Positions 38,613-47,552 of a stretch of DNA of 64,000 bases are shown here, piece after piece (the first letter of the stretch is position 1; every line of letters begins with the position of its first letter). The translations under genes were made by a program, and so were the position numbers. The DNA comes from Acidisoma cellulosilyticum. Lineage in GTDB: Bacteria > Pseudomonadota > Alphaproteobacteria > Acetobacterales > Acetobacteraceae. The stretch spans positions 682,001 through 746,000 of the forward strand of contig NZ_JAESVA010000001.1 in the NCBI RefSeq assembly GCF_020621385.1, given 5' to 3'. A model generated the notes under the pieces. It was given only the letters and a program-made list of their open reading frames with translations, made no database searches and was not told where the DNA came from.

Positions 38613-40025
38613 ATGTCTGCCAGCCACCCCCGCACGCTATTCGACAAGATCTGGGCTGATCATGTCGTCGAGCAGCTCGAGGATGGCACCGCTCTCCTTT
38701 ATATCGACCGCCACCTTGTTCATGAGGTGACCAGCCCGCAGGCCTTCGAGGGTCTGCGTGCAGCCGGCCGCCGCGTCCATGCGCCCGGCAATACGATCGC
38801 GACCGTCGATCACAACGTCCCCACCAGCGACCGCCGGCACGGCATCGCCGAGCCCGAAAGCCGCCTGCAGGTCGAAACACTGCAGGAAAATGTGCGCGAA
38901 TTCGGCGTGCCGTTTTTCGACATGCTGGATGAGCGTCAGGGCATCGTTCATATTGTCGGCCCCGAGCAAGGCATCAGCCTGCCCGGCATGACGATCGTCT
39001 GCGGCGACAGCCATACCTCGACCCATGGCGCCATGGGTGCCTGGGCCGTCGGCATCGGCACATCGGAAGTCGAGCATGTGCTGGCGACCCAGACGCTGCT
39101 GCAGAAGCCGGCGAAGAATATGCTGGTGGAAGTGAACGGCGTGCTGCCGCCCGGCTGCACTGCGAAGGACGTGGTGCTGGCCATCATCGGTCGCATCGGC
39201 ACCGCCGGCGGCACCGGCCATGTCATCGAATTCGCCGGTCCGGTGATCCGTAACCTCGACATGGCGGGCCGCCTGACGGTCTGCAATATGTCGATCGAGG
39301 GCGGCGCCCGCGCTGGCCTGATCGCGCCCGACGAGACGACCTTCGCCTATATCGAGGGCCGTCCCTTTGCCCCCAAGGGCGAGGATTTCGACCGTGCCGT
39401 CGCTTACTGGAAAACCCTGCCCTCTGACCCCGGCGCGCATTACGACACCATCGTCCGCATCGACGGGTCCGAGATCGCGCCGATGGTCACCTGGGGCACC
39501 AACCCCGAGGCCGTGCTGCCCATCACCGGTGTCGTCCCCAACCCGGACGAGGCTCCGGGCGAAGCCGAGCGCGCGCAGATGCAGCGGGCGCTGGACTATA
39601 TGGGCCTGACCGCCGGCACCAAGCTCACCGATATCCCGGTGGACGTGGTCTTCATCGGTAGCTGCACCAATGCCCGGATCGAGGATATGCGGGCCGCCGC
39701 CGCCGTCGCCCGTGGCCGCCATGTGGCGCCCAATGTCCGCGCCCTCGTCGTGCCCGGCTCCGGCCTCGTGAAAACGCAGGCGGAGCAGGAAGGACTGGCC
39801 GAGGTCTTCATCGAGGCCGGTTTCGAATGGCGTGAGCCCGGCTGCTCGATGTGCCTGGCCATGAACCCCGACAAGCTGCTGCCCGGCCAACGCTGCGCCA
39901 GCACCTCGAACCGCAATTTCGAGGGGCGACAGGGCAAGGGTGGGCGCACCCATCTTCTCTCCCCCGCCATGGCCGCCGCTGCGGCCGTGACAGGGCGTCT
40001 GACCGATATCCGGGAGCTCGTGTGA
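38613..40025 (+). CDS. leuC: 3-isopropylmalate dehydratase large subunit
   Basis: The 470-residue aconitase-family protein isomerises 2- to 3-isopropylmalate with LeuD. The [4Fe-4S] ligands are the Cys in [13 protein letters not shown] near residue 350 and the two in [12 protein letters not shown] near 410. [33 protein letters not shown] is the typical start, and [33 protein letters not shown] the active-site block near 130. ATG 38613 follows AGGAGAG; an in-frame GTG is two codons upstream. Confidence 0.97.
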   Translation: MSASHPRTLFDKIWADHVVEQLEDGTALLYIDRHLVHEVTSPQAFEGLRAAGRRVHAPGNTIATVDHNVPTSDRRHGIAEPESRLQVETLQENVREFGVPFFDMLDERQGIVHIVGPEQGISLPGMTIVCGDSHTSTHGAMGAWAVGIGTSEVEHVLATQTLLQKPAKNMLVEVNGVLPPGCTAKDVVLAIIGRIGTAGGTGHVIEFAGPVIRNLDMAGRLTVCNMSIEGGARAGLIAPDETTFAYIEGRPFAPKGEDFDRAVAYWKTLPSDPGAHYDTIVRIDGSEIAPMVTWGTNPEAVLPITGVVPNPDEAPGEAERAQMQRALDYMGLTAGTKLTDIPVDVVFIGSCTNARIEDMRAAAAVARGRHVAPNVRALVVPGSGLVKTQAEQEGLAEVFIEAGFEWREPGCSMCLAMNPDKLLPGQRCASTSNRNFEGRQGKGGRTHLLSPAMAAAAAVTGRLTDIRELV

Positions 40026-40026
40026 T

Positions 40027-40647
40027 ATGCAGGCCTTCACCATCCTGACCGCGATCGCAGCACCGCTGCCGATCGCGAATGTCGATACCGACCAGATCAT
40101 CCCGGCGCGCTTCCTCAAGACCATCAAGCGCTCCGGCCTCGGCAAATCGCTGTTCGCGGGCATGCGCTATGACGATGAGGGCGCCGAGCGGCCGGAATTC
40201 GTCCTCAATCAGGAGCCCTATCGCGGTGCCGATATCCTCATCGCGCATGAGAATTTCGGCTGTGGCTCTTCCCGCGAGCATGCGCCCTGGGCGCTGCTCG
40301 ATTTCGGCATCCGCAGCGTCATCGCGCCGAGCTTCGCCGATATCTTCTATGGCAATTGCTTCAAGAACGGCATCCTGCCGGTGGTGCTGCCGCGCAGCGT
40401 CTGCGACCAGCTGATGGAAGACGCCAAGCTCGGCGCCAATGCGCGCATCACGGTCGATCTGGAGCGCCAGGTCGTCGTACGTCCTTCGGGAGAGGAATTT
40501 CCGTTCTCCGTCGATCCCTTCCGCCGCCACACTTTGCTGAACGGCTTGGACGAGATCGGCCAGACCATGCAGCACACGGCCGAGATCGCGACCTATGAGA
40601 CTGTGCGCCACACGGCAAAGCCCTGGATGCCCTCGATCAGCCTCTGA
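40027..40647 (+). CDS. leuD: 3-isopropylmalate dehydratase small subunit
   Basis: The 206-residue swivelling domain pairs with LeuC. It carries [37 protein letters not shown], then [45 protein letters not shown], and [18 protein letters not shown] near the C-terminus. It starts 1 nt after the leuC stop, so the two subunits are made together. Confidence 0.97.
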   Translation: MQAFTILTAIAAPLPIANVDTDQIIPARFLKTIKRSGLGKSLFAGMRYDDEGAERPEFVLNQEPYRGADILIAHENFGCGSSREHAPWALLDFGIRSVIAPSFADIFYGNCFKNGILPVVLPRSVCDQLMEDAKLGANARITVDLERQVVVRPSGEEFPFSVDPFRRHTLLNGLDEIGQTMQHTAEIATYETVRHTAKPWMPSISL

Positions 40648-40668
40648 ACACCTGATTTCAAAGCGAGC

Positions 40669-40690
40669 GCTTCTTTTTCAAAAAAGAAGC
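40669..40690 (+). other. AT-rich perfect hairpin between leuD and leuB
   Basis: GCTTCTTTTT (40669-40678) pairs perfectly with AAAAAGAAGC (40681-40690) across two bases, followed by AAAAACTTTG. T-rich palindromes of this exact style recur in acetic-acid-bacteria genomes (from memory, not checked), often just upstream of genes. It lies about 30 nt before leuB and may adjust its expression. Confidence 0.5.
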
Positions 40691-40719
40691 AAAAACTTTG
40701 TTTCCTGAAAGATTGCACG

Positions 40720-41832
40720 ATGCCCGCGAACAAGAAGCTCCTCATGCTGCCCGGTGACGGGATCGGCCCGGAAGTCATGCGGGAGGTCAGCCATATCCTT
40801 GAATGGCTCGACCGCCGCCGCATCGCGAGCTTCGACATCGGCCAAGGCCTGGTCGGCGGCGCCTCGATCGACGCGACCGGATTGCCGATCACGCCGGACG
40901 TGGTCGATCGTGCGAAGAACAGCGACGCGGTTTTGTTCGGCGCCGTCGGCGGTCCGAAATGGGACAAGATGGGCTTCGATCTGCGTCCCGAAATTGCGAT
41001 CCTGACGCTGCGCCGCGAACTCGGCCTGTTCGCCAATCTGCGTCCGGCGACGGTGCTGGATCCGCTGATCGAGGCCAGCACGCTGAAGCCGGACATCGTT
41101 CGCGGCCTCGACATCATGATCGTGCGCGAAGCCACCGGCGGCATCTATTTCGGTGAGCCGCGCGGGATCGAGACCCTGCCGGACGGCCAGAAGCGCGGCA
41201 TCAATACCGAGGTTTATACGACGAGCGAGATCGAGCGTGTCGCCCGCGTCGCCTTCGACCTTGCGCGTCAGCGTCAGGGCCGCGTCTGCAGCGTGGAGAA
41301 GGCCAATGTCATGGAGAGCGGGCTGCTATGGCGCCAGACCGTGACGGCGCTGGGTGCGGCTGAATACCCCGATGTGGCCCTGTCCCACATGTATGCCGAT
41401 AACTGCGCGATGCAGCTGGTGCGAAACCCGCGCCAGTTCGACGTCATCGTCACCGGCAATCTGTTCGGGGATCTGCTGTCCGATCTCGCCTCCATGTGTA
41501 CCGGCTCCTTGGGCATGCTGCCCTCAGCCACGCTGGGCGCGCCGGACAGCTCCGGCCGGCGCCTGTCGCTCTATGAGCCGATCCATGGCTCGGCGCCCGA
41601 TATCGCCGGCCAAGGCATCGCCAATCCGCTGGCCCAGACGTTTAGTCTCGCCATGCTGCTGCGCTATTCCTTTGACATGAAGGAAGAGGCGGCCTTGGTC
41701 GAACAAGCCTGTCTGGCCGTGCTTGAACAAGGCCTGCGCACGGCGGATATCATGCAGGAAGGCAAGACCCGCGTGACCACCATGGAAATGGGCGCCGCCG
41801 TTATGCGCGAGCTGGAAAGGCTGGCGGCCTGA
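40720..41832 (+). CDS. leuB: 3-isopropylmalate dehydrogenase
   Basis: The 370-residue NAD-dependent enzyme makes the leucine 2-oxo acid precursor. It begins LLMLPGDGIGPEVMREV, has VLFGAVGGPKWD near residue 75, the substrate Arg region LRRELGLFANLRPA near 95, REATGGIYFGEPRG near 137, the Lys in EKANVMESGLLWR near 190, and the metal/NAD block YADNCAMQLVRNPRQFDVIVTGNLFGDLLSD. A short GACC/GGTC stem followed by six T residues overlaps the stop and may terminate the leu genes before the tRNA. Confidence 0.97.
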   Translation: MPANKKLLMLPGDGIGPEVMREVSHILEWLDRRRIASFDIGQGLVGGASIDATGLPITPDVVDRAKNSDAVLFGAVGGPKWDKMGFDLRPEIAILTLRRELGLFANLRPATVLDPLIEASTLKPDIVRGLDIMIVREATGGIYFGEPRGIETLPDGQKRGINTEVYTTSEIERVARVAFDLARQRQGRVCSVEKANVMESGLLWRQTVTALGAAEYPDVALSHMYADNCAMQLVRNPRQFDVIVTGNLFGDLLSDLASMCTGSLGMLPSATLGAPDSSGRRLSLYEPIHGSAPDIAGQGIANPLAQTFSLAMLLRYSFDMKEEAALVEQACLAVLEQGLRTADIMQEGKTRVTTMEMGAAVMRELERLAA

Positions 41833-41914
41833 CCTGCGTCTGGTGGGGGTCTTTTTTATGACACTGGGGGTTGCAGGACCCCCGCCCTTTCGGTAAATCC
41901 CCGCCCACGGCAAT

Positions 41915-41991
41915 GCACCCGTAGCTCAATTGGATAGAGCACCAGACTACGAATCTGGGGGTTAGAGGTTCGAGTCCTCTCGGGTGCGCCA
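41915..41991 (+). tRNA. tRNA-Arg (anticodon ACG)
   Basis: The acceptor stem GCACCCG/CGGGTGC closes a complete cloverleaf of 77 nt. The D arm is AGCTCAATTGGATAGAGC, the anticodon arm CCAGACTACGAATCTGG with ACG in the loop, and the T arm AGAGGTTCGAGTCCTCT. The CCA end is encoded (41989-41991). ACG is edited to ICG by TadA and reads most CGN codons. Confidence 0.97.
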
Positions 41992-42115
41992 CCTTCCTTG
42001 ATTTTGGATTTTGCATAGTGCTGCAGGATAAATCCTGACAGGCGCATCATTGCGTTATGCAAAATATCATCGCCCCTGTCGCAGCCATGATCGGGCTGCG
42101 ACGCGCGACGAACCC

Positions 42116-42442
42116 TTAAGATTTGCGCAGAAACTCCGCCTTCAGCATGAAGCCGCCGGCATCGACCGCATGGTCGCCGCTGCCGATACGGATGTTCTTG
42201 AGTTTGGTGCCCACCTTCAGCACCGTCAAAGATCCCTTCACCTTGAGATCCTTGATGACGGTGACGGTATCGCCGCTGGCGAGGATGACGCCATTGGCGT
42301 CGCGCACGGCCTCTTCCCCACTCCGCTCCTCTGCCACCTCAGCCGGCCATTCATGGCCGCAGGTGTCGCAGACATGGTTCGAGCCCAGGAGATGCGTCTC
42401 CGTCAGGCTGCATTGGGGACAGGCAAGGTCATCGGTGCTCAT
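42116..42442 (-). CDS. yjdM: YjdM/PhnA-type zinc-ribbon protein
   Basis: The 108-residue protein has an N-terminal zinc ribbon, CPQC near residue 8 and CDTCGHEW near 25, and the conserved C-terminal domain with DANGVILASGDTVTVIKDLKVKGSLTVLKVGTKLKNIRI and DHAVDAGGFMLKAEFLRKS. The family was once linked to phosphonate use, but its actual role is not settled. It is isolated from any phn genes here. Confidence 0.93.
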   Translation of the reverse strand: MSTDDLACPQCSLTETHLLGSNHVCDTCGHEWPAEVAEERSGEEAVRDANGVILASGDTVTVIKDLKVKGSLTVLKVGTKLKNIRIGSGDHAVDAGGFMLKAEFLRKS

Positions 42443-42495
42443 GCGGCGGACTTAGACCTTTGGCCTAGACCCCACAATCCGTCCTTCAATGAAGC

Positions 42496-42744
42496 TCAGG
42501 GCGAGGGTGCCCGGATCGCGGGCGAGCAATTCGTCCGACCCTGCATCACGCAGTCCTGTAAGGCGTCCGTCGTCCTTAAGGCCGTAATGATGTGCAGGCT
42601 GACGAAGATGAGCAGCGCCAGCAGGACCAGCGCCGCCAGGATGCCGCGACGGCTGGCCGAATGCTCCTCCGGCCCGCCATCGGGATCGGAGCGCCAGGGC
42701 AGAAACACCTGCCCTATCAGCCAGAGACAATTTAGCATCCTCAC
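42496..42744 (-). CDS. Small single-TM membrane protein with DCVMQGRTNC motif
   Basis: The 82-residue protein has one strong membrane helix (residues 35-57) followed by ALQDCVMQGRTNCSP, whose two-cysteine DCxxxGRxNC tail I recognise from small membrane proteins of alphaproteobacteria with no known function. GTG 42744 was chosen because GGAGG precedes it by 8 nt; ATG 42738 is two codons downstream. The longer open frame to 43089 has no ribosome site and is not membrane-like. Confidence 0.65.
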   Translation of the reverse strand: MRMLNCLWLIGQVFLPWRSDPDGGPEEHSASRRGILAALVLLALLIFVSLHIITALRTTDALQDCVMQGRTNCSPAIRAPSP

Positions 42745-43291
42745 CCGACCGACCTCCGTAACCACACGGGACGACCGCACGGCCGCCGCGTCGCGCGGCG
42801 GGGTCATCATCCACAGCACAGTCCTCATACCACCGGATGCGCTCACAAACCGATATACTGTCGTGATTTTGAAGCGAAAACCGTCGCCTGGGCCTCGCTC
42901 ATCACAGGCAGGCCTTCGTCCCGATGGCAGCGGGTGACCGCGCAACACCGTTTCCGATCTGCGGTCCGTCCCGCACCAGGCTTGGCAATCTCTCTTCGGA
43001 CCGATTCGGCGCATTGTCCAACGGACAAGGCGATCCCTCCGCGGCAAAGCCAAGCGCGTGCGAAAATCGCCCCGGCCCAATCCAATCAAGCCCGTCGAAG
43101 CGATGTCTGGTTAAAGTTTTTTGAGAAAAACGGGCTGTCCGCCGACAAATTTCCACACCAACGGGCGAGTTCCGCAATTTGTGAAGGCGGACCCTTTTGC
43201 CTTGTCACCAATGTAACTTGCCGACGCGGAAGCCGCCAGCGCATCCTGAGCCTGAGGTCAGCCGCGAAGAGCGACCCAGGGGAATAATTCT
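42745..43291. other. 547-bp stretch without a confident gene
   Basis: Open frames of up to 90 codons occur but lack ribosome sites and overlap each other. The right end (43095-43260) is less GC-rich and holds a GTTTTT/AAAAAC stem (about 43118-43133) and a TTGTCACC box near 43203, which may belong to the promoter of the DUF1902 gene. Nothing else is supported. Confidence 0.4.
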
Positions 43292-43522
43292 ATGTATCAG
43301 ATCAAGGCCTATTGGGACGCGGACAGCCGAATGTGGCTTGGGGCCAGTGACGATTTGCCCAATCTATCGGTTCAAGCTCCGACGATGGAGGATCTGATCG
43401 TCGATGTCCGGCAACGGATCCAGGATGTCCTGCCGACCGACGATCATTGGCGCAACCATAACGACCCGATCTCCATCTCCTTCATCGCCAGCCGGTCCGA
43501 ACAGGTCCAGCGCCGCTATTAG
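43292..43522 (+). CDS. DUF1902 domain protein
   Basis: The 76-residue protein matches DUF1902, small HicB-like beta-alpha proteins that begin YQIKAYWDADSRMWLGASDDLPNLSVQAPTMEDLIVDVRQRIQDVL. The WDxxxxxWxAxSDDxPGL pattern resembles the partial RNase H fold of HicB antitoxins. No HicA toxin partner is seen next to it, so its role is open. ATG 43292 follows a GGGG-containing leader. Confidence 0.82.
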   Translation: MYQIKAYWDADSRMWLGASDDLPNLSVQAPTMEDLIVDVRQRIQDVLPTDDHWRNHNDPISISFIASRSEQVQRRY

Positions 43523-43566
43523 CGGTTGCGGGCGCGGCCGCCACCGAGGACGGACGGCAGCTCCAC

Positions 43567-43665
43567 TCAGGCTGCCAAGCCGCTCATGTGCATGAGGACG
43601 AAAGCGATGAAGCCGGTGATGGCGGCAATAGACGCCACGTAAATCCAGCGTTTGGTTTTGCGCAT
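43567..43665 (-). CDS. 32-residue single-helix membrane peptide
   Basis: The frame encodes a basic start (MRKTKRWIYVASIAA) leading into one membrane helix and ending MSGLAA. It begins 7 nt after the stop of another tiny membrane ORF on the same strand, which suggests a bicistronic transcript. The ribosome site is weak (CTGAGC). There is no family name; the positive-inside start and clean helix support coding. Confidence 0.45.
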   Translation of the reverse strand: MRKTKRWIYVASIAAITGFIAFVLMHMSGLAA

Positions 43666-43672
43666 GTTTTGC

Positions 43673-43759
43673 TCAGAGTTTGTTGACCCAGATCCAGATG
43701 AGCGCCCCGCCGATAAAAACGGCGAAAGGCGCCACCATTAGCATCGTCCTGACATCCAT
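43673..43759 (-). CDS. 28-residue single-helix membrane peptide
   Basis: ATG 43759 is preceded by GAGGG at about 10 nt. The product starts MDVRTMLMVAPFAVFIGGAL and ends in IWIWVNKL, a single helix with aromatic residues at the interface, in size and style like CydX or CcoQ accessory peptides, although no oxidase genes are nearby. It is directly followed by the 32-residue ORF. Confidence 0.48.
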   Translation of the reverse strand: MDVRTMLMVAPFAVFIGGALIWIWVNKL

Positions 43760-44607
43760 CAGAAATCAGCCCTCGGCCCTTGGATCTCGCTACGCTCACC
43801 ACAAACGGCGGGCAGCGACCGAGATGTAATCTGCCCAGAAATCAGCGAAAGCCTCGTCCCGCGCATGGAAGGCCGGTGTTTTCAGAAAACACACTCATTC
43901 TCGGCTTTAGGATTGTTTTTGTTGAATTTTTCTTCTGCACCGCAGCATCCGCAGGGCTTCCATGTGCAGAATTTACCGCGCCAGACACTCGCGCCAGCGC
44001 GGGCTGGGCGCGATGGCCAAGCTGGAAGTCGGCGGCGGCGATCCTTAGGCACTTTAACTTCGGAGACCTGCCTTTACCCATACCGCAGCGTGCGTAAGCT
44101 CTTCGGACCGCCACGGTTAGGGAGGATCGCCTTGTGTTGGGCCGCCCTGCCCAAACTGGAGGAATGGCCTCTCCCGAGAGTTGTTTGACTTTGGCCTCTG
44201 CGGCTCGCGTTGAACAAGCGGATAGGACGTATAACAATCATGCGGAGGAGGACGGCGGTTCCCGCGTTGCGCGCATGCACAGCCCGTAATGCTTAGAATA
44301 ATCGGGGAAAATCCCGTTACCTTTGGATAGGAAGGCAATGTGCACACACAGGATCGTGATGTGGTGCTTGTAGCTTGCGCGGTTTATGCAAATTGTAACG
44401 GATCAGAGACAAGGCTGCGTCGCTGAATGCATCATTACGACAAGCGTCGGTGTCATAAGGCAGGTTAGGTCTTAACGAGAGCAAGCGACCCTTACGGACC
44501 AGGACGAACCGATATCGAAATCGATAAGGCTCGTAAAAGGCCAATGGCTCATTCATTTATCCAATTGTTCCGAATGACTGACTAAAACCGGACGGAGAGC
44601 GGCGGCT
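43760..44607. other. 848-bp stretch without a confident gene
   Basis: This is the longest empty interval in the window. It is visibly less GC-rich than its surroundings, especially at 43900-43940 and 44200-44600. It contains the perfect stem GTGTTTT/AAAACAC (43876-43892). Frames of up to 131 codons exist on both strands but lack ribosome sites and plausible protein composition. It probably includes the control region of the GGDEF-EAL gene and perhaps decayed sequence. Confidence 0.4.
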
Positions 44608-47289
44608 TTGGCGAGATGGACCGTGAGCGGCCCAGGATTTTGGTCGGGCTTATCGCGCGCCAGTCGCAGGCTTCTGCTGTCCGGCGCGGTTCTGCTGCTT
44701 GCCATGATGGCAATGATCGGCCTCGCTATCGGAAGCATGCGCCTATCCACGCTGAATCTGGCCCAACACAGCATCGAACGAATCAGCTTTGCCGTCGCGG
44801 AACAATCGACCCGTGCCATACAGGGCGTCGATTTGATCCTGACCAATTTGCGTGACGAGGCGGAAAGACGGCACCCAACGCCATCATCCCTCGCGCCGCT
44901 GCTGCAAGATCCAGCCTCGAAAATCCGGAGCGACCTCAGAGACGCCGTTCTTCCTCAAGCTGATGGCTTTGCCATCATCGATGCGAAAGGCGATATTCTT
45001 GTCCATACATCGGCCTGGCCAGACAGCCTTGATCCCGGGCATGATCATGCTCGCCTGAATTACTTACGAATAAACAACGACAATCATATTTTTATCAGCC
45101 TGCCCTTCTGGAATGATTCCCGGCAGGATTGGTTTGTCTATATCGCCCGCCGCATCAACGATGCCGACGGCAATTACAGCGGGGCCGTGATCGGGGTCGT
45201 CAGCCTTGGTTATTTCCACAATTTCTATCGCACGCTGGTCGACGACGACCAGTTTGCCGTCACGCTTTTCAATCGCCAGGGCATTACCCTGGCAAGCTAT
45301 CCTTTGGCGCTGCCCACCGGCCAAAGACCTGCCCGTCTCAGCAAACTCTGGGACCAGGTCGTATTCAGCGGCCAGGAACGCAGCTTCGAAGGGTCGGGGC
45401 TGACGGTCCAAGGTCGTCGCCTCATCGCGGTTCGTCCGATCGCCGCCTATCCTCTTGTCGTGAATGTCAGCATCGCCAAGGCCGCAGCACTCGCGACCTG
45501 GCAGAAACAGGCCTTGCTCGCCCTGGCTGGCGCCGTCTGTGCCACGCTTTGCACGCTGCTTCTGCTGCGCGCCGTCATGCTGCAGTTGCAGCGGCTGGAA
45601 CAATCCGAATTCTCGCTCGCAGAACAATCGGCACGACTGGCCACGACCCTTGATCACATCACGGACGGGGTCGTCATGATCGATGCCGAGGACCGCATCT
45701 CGGTCTGCAATCAGCGCGTCCTGGAATTGCTGGATCTGCCCGCAGGGCTGATGTCGTCCCGCCCTACGCTGGAAACCGTCCTCGCCTATCACCGCGCGAT
45801 CGGCGAATACCCCAACGAAGCGGTCGCCGATCATCTGCTGCAACAGCTTCGGGCGCGGACACCGAGTGTTGTCGAGCGACATCGGCCGAATGGCACCATT
45901 CTGGAAGTGCAGACCTTGCCGCTGCCGGAGGGCGGGCTAATCCGCACTTACACCGACATTACGGAGCGCCGCCGTTCGGAAGCGCAAATCCGTTACCTCG
46001 CCCATCACGATCCGCTGACCCATCTCGCCAATCGCGCTTTATTCCGCGACAGGCTGGAACAGGATATCGCCCGCGCGGATGCGGCCGGTCACCGGCTTGC
46101 GCTGCTCTATATCGATCTCGACCGTTTCAAATTCATCAACGACATGCGCGGCCATGAGGCCGGCGACAAGCTTCTGGTCGAAGTCGGACGCCGCATGCGC
46201 GCGATCACCAGCACGTCGGAAACGGTCGCCCGCATGGGGGGCGATGAATTTGCCGTCATCCTGCCGCTCGACCGGCCTGGGCGCACCGCTGCCGATCTGG
46301 CGAACGGCATTCTGCGCACGCTGCAGCGGCCGATGGAGATGGTCTCGGCCAGCTTTCACGTCAGTCTCTCGATCGGTATCGCGCATTATCCGGACCACGC
46401 CGGCAGTGCCGAGGATCTGCTGCGCAATGCCGATATCGCGCTCTATCAGGCGAAGACGGACGGCGTCGGCTTATGGCGGGAGTTCGATGCCACCATGCAA
46501 GCGCGTCAGGCCCTGCTGTTCGAGCGCGAACAGGATCTGCGCAATGCCTTGGGGAAGAAGCAATTCACACTCGCCTATCAACCCATTCTCGATACCGGCA
46601 CCAGACAAAGCGTCGGTTGCGAAGCCCTGCTACGCTGGACCCATCCGACCCATGGCAGCGTTCCGCCGTCTGAATTCGTCGGCCTGATGGAAAAGCTCGG
46701 TCTTATCGTCCCGATCGGCCGCTGGGTGTTGGAAACCGCTTGTCTGGAAGCCGTCCATTGGCCCGCGGATACGCATGTCGCGGTCAATCTCTCCCCCATT
46801 CAAATGAACGATGAGGGGCTCGTCGACGAAGTCAAAGCCATCCTCATCCGCAGCGGCCTGCCGGCGCACCGGCTGACGCTGGAAGTGACGGAGACAAGCC
46901 TGCTGGAAGACAACCCTATCGTGCGCAACACCATGGATGCGCTGCGCGCCATCGGCATCCGTTTCAGCTTGGACGATTTCGGCACCGGCCATTCGGGACT
47001 CGGCTATCTGCGCCGTTTCCCTTTCGACGGCATCAAGATCGACAAGCTCTTCATACAGGATATGGTCGAACAGCCGGACGCCGCCGCGATCGTCAATGCT
47101 CTGCTCGCCGTCAGCGCCGAACTCAATCTTGATGTCGTCGCCGAAGGGGTGGAGACGGAGGCACAGTATGAGGCGCTCAGGCAGCGCCACTGTCAGTATG
47201 TGCAGGGCCATTATTTCGCGAAACCCTTGGCCGACACGGAGGCCCGCCGCTTCATCCTGACGCACCGCACAGCACCAATTCCGCTGTAG
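44608..47289 (+). CDS. Membrane GGDEF-EAL protein with periplasmic sensor and PAS domain
   Basis: The 893-residue cyclic-di-GMP enzyme starts with TTG 44608 after GGAGAG. Helix 1 is near residues 18-38, a dCache-like periplasmic sensor spans about 40-300 and helix 2 is near 300-325. A PAS domain (about 345-455, ATTLDHITDGVVMIDAEDRISVCN) follows. The GGDEF domain has DPLTHLANR near 467 and an intact RMGGDEFAVIL near 544. The EAL domain has CEALLRW near 671 and DDFGTGHSGLGYLRRFPFDGIKID near 788, so both activities may be present. The stop TAG is the first base triplet of a family 2 repeat. Confidence 0.94.
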   Translation: MARWTVSGPGFWSGLSRASRRLLLSGAVLLLAMMAMIGLAIGSMRLSTLNLAQHSIERISFAVAEQSTRAIQGVDLILTNLRDEAERRHPTPSSLAPLLQDPASKIRSDLRDAVLPQADGFAIIDAKGDILVHTSAWPDSLDPGHDHARLNYLRINNDNHIFISLPFWNDSRQDWFVYIARRINDADGNYSGAVIGVVSLGYFHNFYRTLVDDDQFAVTLFNRQGITLASYPLALPTGQRPARLSKLWDQVVFSGQERSFEGSGLTVQGRRLIAVRPIAAYPLVVNVSIAKAAALATWQKQALLALAGAVCATLCTLLLLRAVMLQLQRLEQSEFSLAEQSARLATTLDHITDGVVMIDAEDRISVCNQRVLELLDLPAGLMSSRPTLETVLAYHRAIGEYPNEAVADHLLQQLRARTPSVVERHRPNGTILEVQTLPLPEGGLIRTYTDITERRRSEAQIRYLAHHDPLTHLANRALFRDRLEQDIARADAAGHRLALLYIDLDRFKFINDMRGHEAGDKLLVEVGRRMRAITSTSETVARMGGDEFAVILPLDRPGRTAADLANGILRTLQRPMEMVSASFHVSLSIGIAHYPDHAGSAEDLLRNADIALYQAKTDGVGLWREFDATMQARQALLFEREQDLRNALGKKQFTLAYQPILDTGTRQSVGCEALLRWTHPTHGSVPPSEFVGLMEKLGLIVPIGRWVLETACLEAVHWPADTHVAVNLSPIQMNDEGLVDEVKAILIRSGLPAHRLTLEVTETSLLEDNPIVRNTMDALRAIGIRFSLDDFGTGHSGLGYLRRFPFDGIKIDKLFIQDMVEQPDAAAIVNALLAVSAELNLDVVAEGVETEAQYEALRQRHCQYVQGHYFAKPLADTEARRFILTHRTAPIPL

Positions 47290-47354
47290 AGCAGATCACA
47301 GTCAGATGGAATCATCTGACTGTGTGAAGATGCTCGCAAAAACAATAATCTAGA
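47287..47354. repeat. Family 2 repeat, copy 2
   Basis: TAGAGCAGATCACAG to ATAATCTAG matches the minus strand of 24830-24899 with 3 differences in 67. The internal stem CACAGTCAGATG/CATCTGACTGTG is a perfect 12 bp around a GAAT loop. Its first three bases are the stop codon of the GGDEF-EAL gene. Confidence 0.8.
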
Positions 47355-47393
47355 GCGGTATCTGTGAGCGTAAGCGAGCAGGAAACGCTCTAG
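47350..47393. repeat. Short CTAG-bounded linker module
   Basis: CTAGAGCG (47350-47357) is inverted as CGCTCTAG (47386-47393), enclosing 28 bp with a GAGCGTAAGCGAGC segment. It shares its CTAG ends with the family 2 element on the left and the family 1 element on the right, so three modules are joined at CTAG sites. Confidence 0.55.
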
Positions 47394-47552
47394 AGTTTGT
47401 CTGATTTTAACTGAAGCTTGTCCCTAATATCGTCATGCCCGGCCCCCGAGCCGGGCATCCATTCGTTGGGGCGCCCAAGGACTGGATGACCGGGTCAAGC
47501 CCGGCCATGACGGGGCAAGGGGTCGTTTCCACCTAAACCTGACGGACTCTAG
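47390..47552. repeat. Palindromic TIR element, family 1, copy C
   Basis: The left end CTAGAGTTTGTCTGATTT and the inverted right end CTAGAGTCCGTCAGGTTT flank a double hairpin: ATGCCCGGC/GCCGGGCAT on the left and CCGGG/CCCGG on the right, with an outer CGTCAT/ATGACG pair. The right-hand CTAG provides the stop codon of the minus-strand gene 47549-47908. Confidence 0.8.

Noticed and set aside
42843-43085. Minus-strand frame ending in MSEAQATVFASKSRQYIGL
   Set aside because: The last 19 codons looked protein-like, but there is no ribosome site, the upstream part is not coherent and I cannot place it in a family.
43971-44048. Short plus-strand frame starting MCRIYRARHSRQ
   Set aside because: There is no ribosome site and no support beyond an open frame of about 28 codons.
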